Shown here piece by piece: positions 55,134 through 64,000 of a DNA stretch of 64,000 nucleotides (position 1 is its first letter; each line of letters opens with the position of its first letter). This stretch comes from Tethya wilhelma. Lineage: Eukaryota; Porifera; Demospongiae; Tethyida; Tethyidae. The stretch is taken from positions 124,001-188,000 of the forward strand of contig CAXIPT010000024.1 in NCBI GenBank assembly GCA_964030475.1, written 5' to 3'. Both the position numbers and the translations under genes were made by a program. The notes beneath the pieces are model-generated. The model was given only the letters and a program-made list of their open reading frames with translations, made no database searches and had not been told where the DNA came from.

Positions 55134-58100
55134 TGTGTTTGTTCCAACTCAGTATATATCAAGAATGGCAAGTCCAGTCTTCAAAAGCGGCATACCAAAG
55201 TAAAATAATCAAGATTATCTACACAACGAATTCAACAAACTTTTGTAGTTCCTGAGATCTGAGGCTAAGCTTCGAGGCCACACCCATATAGTTAAAATTT
55301 TGGGGGGTGAGCATGAGAGGCAATCCTGAGTGAGCTCCATAGCATATAGTAGAATAAATAGAGTATGAAATATATAGCCTGAGAGATCCAAGGCAAAAAT
55401 AATCTTTCACTATTACAGTACCATCTACTGTCAATTTGCTTTCTATTTTATGTTGATAGATGGTTCCCTGAGACTTGTAACCGCTTTTGTAAACTACCAG
55501 TTGAGTGGAGGTCGATTGGAGATATACCTCAATGGTGAATGGGGCACTGTTTGTAGCAACTCTTTTGACATCACTGATGCTGAAGTGGCGTGTCGTCAAC
55601 TGGGCTACTATGGTGTCACACATACAACACTGTTTGGTCGCTTTGGTCTTGTTGGACGTTTAGGGTAAATGAATAATAATTATAGATAGTGTACTTGTTT
55701 CCATACTAAGCAAAGACCTATAATTTTCTTGTTTGAAGACTGACAGAAATATCAAGCAAGACCCAGTTTATCTATCCTTGTAAACAGTAAATTGTTGATA
55801 AAGTGAATTCACAGACTGAACAATGCAAATACATGATTAATTGTCAACTAGAATTTTCAAATAATTACTTTGAATAATTATTCGTTGTACTTGCTGCTTG
55901 AAAGTATGATTGCAAAGTTCAGTTTTTGCCTTTTGCAAATATTATGCCCACCTATTAATGTTTGGGTTGTATAAGGTACTCCCTTTTTTTCTACTGATTT
56001 ATACTTCTGTATACAATGTGCACTATAGGTATCGATCTGCTTCTCTAAATGTATCTACTTGGTTAGATGATGTTGCCTGTACATCTATGGATAGATCTCT
56101 GTTGGAGTGTAGCCACAGCAGGACCACCAGTGACTGCAACCATGCTGAGGATATAGCAATATCTTGTTCCACAAGTAAGTTGGCCTATATTATTTCATTA
56201 TAATTATCTACGCCCCATTTTCATGTATTAAAAGAAAGAAAGAAGGCTGGAAAACAACAGAAATAATAGAACTGAATTTTCTTTTTTTTTTACCATTACT
56301 GAACTTTTAGTAAATGTGCTTAAGGTTAGGGGTCACAGTGTGGATATGTTCATGAGCAATGATGAGCTACAAAATCTGCCTGTATCTAACACTAGAACTG
56401 GAATGTGGGACTCTTACCTCTTGAACAGCTTAGCTATCAACAGTATGCTCTTGGATCACCAACTACTCGGACTTCACAGCTAACCTAGTACGCACTACCA
56501 AGAATTTTCGCTAGAGTAAATTCAATCTGCCATTTTTTCTTAGAAAATAGGCAGCTATATCCAGAACACAGCAACAAAAACTTACCTTCGATCTCGTGGG
56601 TCAGACGTTGAGACTTTTTTCTACATCAAACAGCGAGCGATTTAGAAAGCTAAAAAGAGTCGCTCATTTTCAAAAAAAGTCTTCATCTGGTCCTTTACTT
56701 AGGACTGTATAGTTCGCTAATCGCCAATATATGGTTAGAATTTTTGCTAGCTCTGCACAATTTGGCCAATGAAATTAACTGTCTTCTTCCGCATTTAAAA
56801 TAACTAGCATGTACTGACTAGCATATTCATAAGCCAACTGTTGCCCGTAACCTTAAAATTCTAATTTTGTTTCCAAAAGGGAGTGTTGGGTTCCATGATG
56901 CATGTTAGATCAAAATTTTGACATTTTTCGATACCGATAGTTTAGCCATAATATCATGGTTCATCCACGAAAAGTCTGAGTTAATTTAATGTTTGAAAGT
57001 CAATATTTCTGGCTATTATAATTAATTTCCATTCTCCAGGTCCTGCACCACTGAGACTGGTGTCTACTCAAGGGACTACCAATACGAATAACAATGCTGG
57101 CAGACTTGAGATATTACTGGCTGGAGAATGGGGCACTGTATGTAACAATGGTTTTGATGCTAGAGCTGCCACAATTGCTTGTCGCACACTGGGATATGAT
57201 GGACATGTCTTCTACAGCACAGTTGGAAATGCAGGGTAAAAATTATGGTATAGTCATGCAACTGTCCAGTTTCTCAGTATATAGTATATTTATATTTGCC
57301 ATTCTCAAAAGTCCAAACCTCTATAATTATGTACCTATATAATCATAGTTCCATTGGAACTCTGAGACTGGAATGCAAGCTATTATCTATTATTATAGTT
57401 CTTTTGCAGTTAGGAAAACTCAATGTGCTGCTCTTAATTAAAGAGTGTACAATCATAATGATTTGCGGTCTGTTAGCTCTTCGTTGAATTTTACTATGTT
57501 CAAATAATATAATTTTTTTATGCTTCCATAATTATCTGCTCATTTCATTGCTAGCCTGGTTCCCAGGCCTTCTGCTAGTCTATCTATCTAGACCATCCTC
57601 CTTTGCCACGTTATACACTGTCTATCAAAGGTGATTTTGCAATTTGACAACTAAATCTATCTGTTTTGGTTGAAGCTCAAATGATATGGTCAGGCCACTG
57701 ATAATATTGCAAAATTTGATCGATTCTGCATGAGACGATTGTGAGTCAAATACATTGCAATTTTTATGGATTAACTATACCTTCAACTGCTGACTCATGC
57801 CACGATTTCACAAGCTAATTCTATCGTATTGGTTCTGGTGATCCTGGAGCTAGTGTGAAAAATGAAGGTATACAGTAGCCTTGTGTCCAGTCTCCTTCTC
57901 TGTGAATTTTTCAAAGAGATAGTATTGTATCAAATGTCACATGATATATAGGTGGACTTAAGGTGTAACTTGTACAAGACTGCAACAAGACATTAACATG
58001 ATCAAGTTCATGGCTACAGCATCATTTTTTTCGGTCTACGAACACTGAGAAAGCTATAGATACGAGTGGATGAAAAATATAGAATACCATGCAAGACACT

Positions 58101-61100
58101 TAGTAGCCTGTATAATGAATGTCTGTTTGATGGTAGATATTAAATACCAGCCTACCTCTCATATTAGCTCTTTCAGTTCAGGGTTCAGTCTTGACCTTTC
58201 TGTCAGCCCTCTACAAGACACACAGACAAAGTGAATACTAAGCAAAAGTTTTATTCTCTGTTCTTCACTAAGAAGAAACTTAAAACAGCATACAACATTT
58301 TTTGAAGCATTAATTTTTGTCTGTTGTGTCCTGCTCCTGATAACTCCCGAAAAAATTTGACTACATATGAAGAAAGTAGAGAGCCTGGTATTGATCACAT
58401 GTGTGGCATTATCAATTTGAATATGCATTTGTGAGGGAGGAGCCTAGCTGAAACAAGGCTGGGAGACCTCATATATTTGTGTATTGATGGGCACAAGGTG
58501 CATGGCTCACTTTGATAAGATCACTCCTTGCTTATGCATAAATTTGCTGATGGCTTGCATGCAAGCACAAGCTTCTGTATAGCATTACTTTCATAGCTAT
58601 TCAATATAAGAATTTTACCAACTAGACAAATAATTAGATTGCAATTTGTGTAATCAGTTATTGACATTGCAGAAGTTATGACTCCTGGATAAATATGTAT
58701 GGACACGCTCAACTTTTTTTGCAAAAATAAGATTCATCTGTTCACTTTCTCCTGTAATTTTTTCACTTTAAGTTTGTGCAAGCATCAAGCGATGTCCCTA
58801 TTTGGTTGGAGAGTCTGACTTGTAGTGAAGACAATGCAGTAATAGAGAGTTGCAATCAGATTGGAATGAATCTTTGCAGTCATGCCAATGATGCGGCACT
58901 GTCTTGTTTAGAAGGTATTAAATTTTACTGCATGTATGGATAGTATTGAGCGAGTATCTGTACTATCTGTATAGCTTGGACTCTGAGGCTAGTCTCATCA
59001 TCCTCAACCTACGCTACTAGTGCTGGTCGTCTAGAGGTATACCTCAACAATGAATGGGGCACAGTCTGTGACAATGGTTTTGATGCTGTTGCTGCTGATG
59101 TTGCTTGTCGTCAACTGGGATATTCTGGTGTCTCTCCAGGAGCAAATGGATTTGGCACTGTTGCTCAACTTGGGTAGGAGTACTGGTTTCAAACGTTTTA
59201 GCTTTCTATATTTCACTCATTATGAAAAATTTATTATACGTAAGATATTAACCTATAGAACATTGGCACTTTTTCTGCAGGTACAATCCAGCATCTTCCA
59301 GTAGCCCAATCCACTTGAAAAGTCTGTCTTGTTCCTCATCTACTGTAATTCTTCGCCATTGTAGCTACAATACAGATACAAGTGATTGTGACCATTCCAA
59401 AGATGTTGCTTTATCATGTTCCAATGGTAGGTTAGATCCCATTGCTGTACTTGCTAGATGTACTACATGCCTTAGTGCCCTGACCACAGAGCGCTAGAGA
59501 TACCTTTAGGGTAGACACGCAATAAGCAAATGGGCAATGTGCTAAACTCATTAATTAACCCATTGTGTGCATGCCAAAGGTTGAATACTTACTGACTAAT
59601 CAATAGATTACAAGTAGTAAAAAATTTTAAAAAATAAGCAGTGTAGGAATGGGTACTGCTGTAAAAAGTATTGGAACAAGGAATGGTCTCAATTTCGGCA
59701 CATGACTACTTCATTTTCATTTTGATCCCTCATAGCTAATTGTTATAAAGTTAAAATTATAATGCTTTAAAGAATGATCTGTATATTTGAATATCACATT
59801 TTATCACGTTAAATGTAATGGTTCAAATTCTTGCCATTCTGCTAAAAAGTTGGATAAAGCATAGCTGACAGGATTAGATTACTGGCCCAGACCTGGGTAC
59901 AAAAAATGAAGTAGTCATGTGCCGAAATTGAGACCATTCCTTGTTCCAATACTTTTTACAGCACTGCCCATTCCTACACTGCTTATTTTTTAAAAATTTT
60001 TACTACTTGTTCATTCACTTTTTTCAACACTACAGTGTGGAGAGCAGCTAATGCGCATGCACATTAAATGCCACGTGGATAAATGACCTTTGGACTCTAC
60101 CTAAAAGATGGCTACATTGAAGTACATGAATTTATACTCTAATTAAGTTTCAAAGCTCTCTAGTTTTTGTTTAGGCTTATTTGAAAACGGGTATAAAGGA
60201 ATGTAGTACCTATGAAAAGAACTTACTTTGTGCTGTCAAAATTGGCTCAACACATTGTGGTTCTCTGAAAATGCTTTTCAAGTAAGTCAGTTAGGAAGTA
60301 AGTACGTATGTAAGTTAGATGAACAAAAATGGCACTCTTGTGGCTTCCCACTAGTGCTCTCTACGAGCGCTGAGGAAAGTTTTTGTGAGTGTTAGGCCTT
60401 GCATGCAATTAGTAATCTGTCAGTGAGAGCCTCTGAGCAAGTTTGAAGACTTAATTTTGTTTTGCTAGATTTTTATAGTAACCAACATTTTGTATTGTGT
60501 CTATGGGACAGTCGGCCCATTCCTACTATACTACCGTACGTAAGATAAGATTATGATTTTTTTTCCTGCAGAAAATGCCATCCGGCTTGTCTCTGTCCAA
60601 GGGACTTCACCTAGCACTATCAATGCTGGACGGCTTGAGATATTGTTGAATGGACAGTGGGGAACAGTCTGTAGTGTTGGGTTTGGTTCAGTGGAAGCAG
60701 ATATTGCTTGTCGTCAGCTTGGATTTGAGGGCCATATTGTTTTTGATAGAGTTGGAAGAATGAGGTGGGTTAAATAATCGTCAGCATTACTTTACCAATT
60801 TACTGCTACGATAAAGTATTATTAACTGATTAAATGCTAAAATTAAATTATGTCATCCCGCAAGATTGAAAGTTTGATTTTTAGCAGCCACGCTTTACAA
60901 ATAAAGATTGCACAAGCTTTTGATATGATGCAACTAAACAACAATCAACATATATTAAGTACACTGCAAGTAGCATTTCTTAGTGAGGCTTTTGTCAGTA
61001 TAACAAGCTAAAGTACGGGGGGGGGTTCAATTTCACGACGATATTGCCACACATCTAAGGCTTTTTTTCTACCTAGGTAACCAGCCTTTCAAAAGCAATT

Positions 61101-63277
61101 ATGCTATATTTATAATAGCGTAGCTATCCCTGCACCTATATGCTGCAAATTTCAAGCTTGTCCCTTGAAAGGCTTCAGAGAAAACGTCACTATTGTGATC
61201 CCAACGATCATGACCTTCAGTCGTTTAGCTAATGTTACAGCCACACCCCTTCAACAGTTTCAACTCTAACTTGTATTTTAGTAGAAAGGTACTTTACCTA
61301 ATGATGCAGGAAGTTTCGAGTCAAGGCTAAAACGTGTTGTGTAAACAATAGTGCTAAAGGTCGTATCACGCAATTTTGCGTGATCCCCGTTTAAAGAATG
61401 CAATTTTATCATACAAAATTGTATGATTCGTGGGTAATCAAATTAATGTAAAAAAATAATAATATTTTGTCATACTATACTGCATGGTATTTTGTTGTGA
61501 TGACAGGTTATTCTGTGCATCTCCAAATTTTCATAGCATTAAAAATTGTTTGTGAAAAGCCCTCTTTGCACTTTAAAACTAACAAATAATTATGACGGTA
61601 ATAATAAATGCAACTTCTACGTTTTCTGGAATTTTTTTGTGATATCCCATATTGCCAGTTATTTTGGGAAGAATTAAATTTGGCAAAAGGGGGCTCAAAC
61701 GTTTAAATTTGGCGAATGAAGCATAAATGGCGAAACTAAAGTCCATTCGCGTTCACTTTGCCGTTCCAAATTTCTTCATAACTTGGCTGTAATTAATGCT
61801 ATTGCATCATTCTAGATACCATTCAACTGCAAATTTCATTTAGATTCTGTTAGTGCCTTTTAAAATACTTTACACCTTACCAGTCAAAAGTTACAGCCTC
61901 CTATGTGTCTGCCCCATATATAAACTATGGGACATTCCATTGACCACAGATACTACAAACCTGTAGTAAGTCAAACCACACTACTTCCTGTGGAAAAGTG
62001 AACGCGAATAGACTTTAGTATAGTAGCTACACTTATATACTTTCTTTTTGTTTTTCTTTCATTAAAGTTGGTAATAATAATTATGACAAAGCTTTTCATG
62101 TAAGGAAGCTAATTAAGCTACAATCAAGCTAACGATGCTTAAAGCCGTTTTGAATTAATAGTGAAGCTTATGACAGTTTAAGAAAAAAATATGGGAGGGG
62201 CTAATGCACTATAGTACTGCTGCACGACCAAAGCTACCGTATAGCGGGAAATTTTCGCAGGTCCAAATTTTCGCGATAAAGCATGAAGGAACACTAGTTC
62301 GTTTTTTCACGGTTCAAATTTTCACGGATTCTACATCCACCAATGACGCACGTGCGTGCGTATACGCAAGCGCTATTGAGTCACGTATTCAAATTTTCGC
62401 GGTTCTTTTTTTCGCGGTTAGATTGCCACCGCGAAAATTGCCAAAATTTGAACCCTGCGAAAATTTCCCGCTATACGGTATATTTTTTTTGCCAGGCAAC
62501 CAAGCTTTCAAAAGCAATGCTATTGCTTATAGCCTGAGTAACCCTGTATCTACATAGTAATTTTCAAACTTATTTTGTGAAGGACTGTGAAGAAAACCTT
62601 ATTCTAACCCCTTCCATCAGGTTCAGGCTAGCATGCATGCATTTGGAGAAATTTGCCAATTTTGCCAAAATAAAAATTAATTCTCGCAAAAGTTTCTGGC
62701 TATCCGGTACAGTCCTATCTTGAACTTCATGAAAATATTGTGCTACAAAAAGTTAAAGCTACTCTTTATAGAAATTTTTGATTCAAAAGATTTCCCATGC
62801 ACACCAATTTTTTCCGTTATTGATATCCACACATGCAACAATGACAGTTTGATAGAAGGAAGTGGTCGCCAGTGGCTTCACTATCTCAACTGTACACCTG
62901 CAGATGGAGCTCTAGAGCTCTGCAATCAAACTCAGACTAGTTCTGGCTGTGGTTCCCACTCTAGAGATATTGGATTATCTTGTTTTCAAAGTATATATGT
63001 ATTCAGTATACTGAAACTACAACACGATTAAATTTAATTTTTTTGTAAATTGGAATAATAATTGTTCTGTAGGTGGTTCTTTACGGCTTGTTACTGGGTC
63101 TTCAACTTATAGAACAATAGCTGGTCGTCTGGAGGTATACCTCAACAATGAATGGGGCACAGTCTGTGCCAATGGTTTTGATGCTGTTGACGCTGATGTT
63201 GCTTGTCGTCAACTGGGATATGTTGGGGCCTTGATCAGTCAATCAAGTTCTTTTGGGAGTGTCCAACAACTTACCCA
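52768..63277 (+). CDS. Secreted or membrane multi-SRCR protein, at least six SRCR domains (3' end outside window)
   Basis: Exons: 52768-52843 (signal peptide), then pairs 53148-53358/53471-53625, 55460-55664/56029-56174, 57040-57235/58773-58914, 58975-59173/59281-59426, 60572-60764/62848-62990, and 63073-63277 (first half of SRCR6). [20 protein letters not shown] is a clear signal peptide. Each first half carries LRLV..., GRLE(I/V)(F/Y)LN..WGTVC, then (V/I)ACRQLG; each second half ends (D)(V/I)A(L/I)SC. Two exons per domain, split in phase 2 with phase-1 borders, is the layout of group A SRCR domains. The role is extracellular recognition, by family. Later domains or a membrane segment may follow. 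Confidence 0.85.
53148..53625 (+). CDS. SRCR domain 1, missing the usual first Cys
   Basis: The motif that reads WGTVC in domains 2-6 is [10 protein letters not shown] here, so one cysteine of a conserved disulfide is absent. The second half ([34 protein letters not shown]) has extra cysteines. All splice sites are canonical (TGTGTAG|G, CTTGG|GTAGGG, TTGGCAG|A). Confidence 0.8.
55029..55132. repeat. (GT)n microsatellite
   Basis: About 100 bp of GT with a few interruptions (GTATATGCGT, GTTTGTG) in the second intron of the SRCR gene. Cys/Val frames across it are artefacts. It lies inside a fragment of the AAGCCTCGGC repeat family (about 54990-55290). Confidence 0.95.
58773..58914 (+). CDS. SRCR domain 3, second half, with an apparent 1-nt deletion
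   Basis: The protein frame [19 protein letters not shown] to DAALSC is intact and its donor (GAAG|GTATTA) keeps the phase of the next domain. The acceptor side is one base short: after AAG the exon begins TTTGTGCAA, where the homologous exon at 53471 has one base more before CAA. Joined to 57235, this gives a stop within about 15 codons. It could be a real null allele, a different acceptor, or a lost T in a T-run. Confidence 0.7.
59610..60542. repeat. Family P2 repeat filling an SRCR intron
   Basis: It begins ACAAGTAGTAAAAAATTTTA, runs through the palindrome (59610-60009), and ends with CTATGGGACAGTCGGCCCAT and CTACCGTACGTA. It is the reverse of the copy at 31595-32631, about 930 bp, and occupies most of the 59427-60571 intron. 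The exon 60572 acceptor lies 30 bp beyond it. Confidence 0.85.
62235..62480. mobile_element. MITE with TAGCGGGAAATTTTCG ends (SRCR intron)
   Basis: TACCGTATAGCGGGAAATTT on the left and AAATTTCCCGCTATACGGTA on the right are perfect inverted repeats. The inside is full of TTTTCGCGG and CGCGAAAA words. It is the same family as 26356-26620. Confidence 0.85.
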
Positions 63278-63934
63278 GTAAGTTTCAATTGGAGTTTAAA
63301 ATTGTGTGTATTGTGTCCAGAGAATTTGTTTTACAACATTTGTACAAAGCATTGTGGCTTACATGTGGCTAACTACGAGGTCTATTTTTGAGCCACTGAT
63401 ACATTCATTCCATATAATACATATAGTGCAATATGACTCAATTTAAAAGTTTGTGAAAATTTATTATTAATTTTGCCCATACAATTAAAATGCTATTGAT
63501 CGGGTTCAGCAGGTTATCATTATAAAAAAAATTATAACTTATCGTTATTTTGAGAAATTATAACTTGCTGAAAATTCATTGAACAGATATCAAGTTAGTT
63601 AATGAGTAAATCAGTTAATAAGTTAATCAAGTTAGTTAAATAATGAGTCACTCACAGATTGCATCTAGTTCTAGATCTTGTATCATTAAGCTTTGCTACG
63701 CACACGCAGAAGATTATGGTTTGTTGTGTTGTTGATGATCTGTTATCTGTGTTTTTCTAAATAATTATTATCTAAAGAATGGCAGCTTCAGCCTCAAAAT
63801 GGAAGTTACTTACGTTCATAAATCAAGAACTGTGTTTTATTTTGATCATTAAAACTCACCAATTATTGTGCTTAACTCTTGGCGCAATAGCTATACAAAG
63901 CATAGTGACAAATGCCAGACAATCTACCATGCAG

Positions 63935-64000
63935 CGGGTATTCCAGTACCGTATAGTACTGGGTACACAGGAAAGGCACAGATGGCCCATTAGCGCAATA
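63935..64000. repeat. Family P1 repeat end running off the window
   Basis: CAGTACCGTATAGTACTGGG and GGCACAGATGGCCCATTAGC match the outer end of P1 seen at about 7190 and 38565. Confidence 0.7.

Noticed and set aside
55019..55255. Cys/Val repeat frames
   Set aside because: Translation of a GT microsatellite.

Overview
The window looks like a slice of a demosponge genome; Amphimedon-like is my best guess, inferred only from gene families and style. It is AT-rich eukaryotic DNA with short introns, a death-domain plus ankyrin gene, a secreted multi-SRCR gene, and very dense transposable-element debris. No bacterial operons, rRNA, tRNA or CRISPR arrays were seen.

Region 1 (1-23.8 kb) is a transposon graveyard. 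A ZMYM1/TTF-type hAT transposase (2948-7116) sits inside an older repeat and is itself split by a second hAT element (3652-6345). Removing that element and one copy of its 6-bp target duplication rejoins the outer reading frame exactly. Two defective copies of a DIRS-like tyrosine-recombinase retrotransposon follow (10618-14689 and 17357-about 22870, both coding on the minus strand). Both carry the same MITE at the same 5-bp duplication and the same RNase H/recombinase internal deletion, and each has a ~70-bp tandem-repeat block. Copy 2 is further broken by a nested TIR element. A 5'-truncated LINE ends the region at 23834. Six MITEs with CAGTGGC-type ends lie here; five have 5-bp target duplications. 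A lone P-loop (DUF3987-like) exon lies at 15269-15679.

Region 2 (23.8-40.3 kb) is a complete-looking 18-exon plus-strand gene, 24167-40222: death domain, linker, large helical domain, then ankyrin repeats with one 99-bp phase-0 exon per repeat, and a charged tail. The spliced exons total 2751 nt (916 aa plus stop). Introns hold decayed ankyrin exons, an inverted ankyrin exon, several MITEs and an 795-bp assembly gap.

Region 3 (40.3-52.6 kb) has no gene I can identify. Its main feature is a pair of 187-bp direct repeats (41971-42157 and 45607-45793), each with CCAAT and TATA-like motifs pointing to the minus strand, enclosing about 3.4 kb of A+C-rich non-coding DNA with a minisatellite. A 717-bp MULE-like element with ~85-bp TIRs and a 9-bp duplication lies at 46450-47166. 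Weak minus-strand exon candidates lie at 47.9-48.8 kb, next to a 40-bp block shared with the promoter of the death/ankyrin gene.

Region 4 (52.6-64 kb) is a plus-strand gene with a TATA box, a signal peptide and at least six group-A-like SRCR domains. Each domain is split over two exons with the same phase pattern, and the gene runs past the window edge. Domain 3 has an apparent 1-nt deletion and domain 1 lacks the usual first cysteine.
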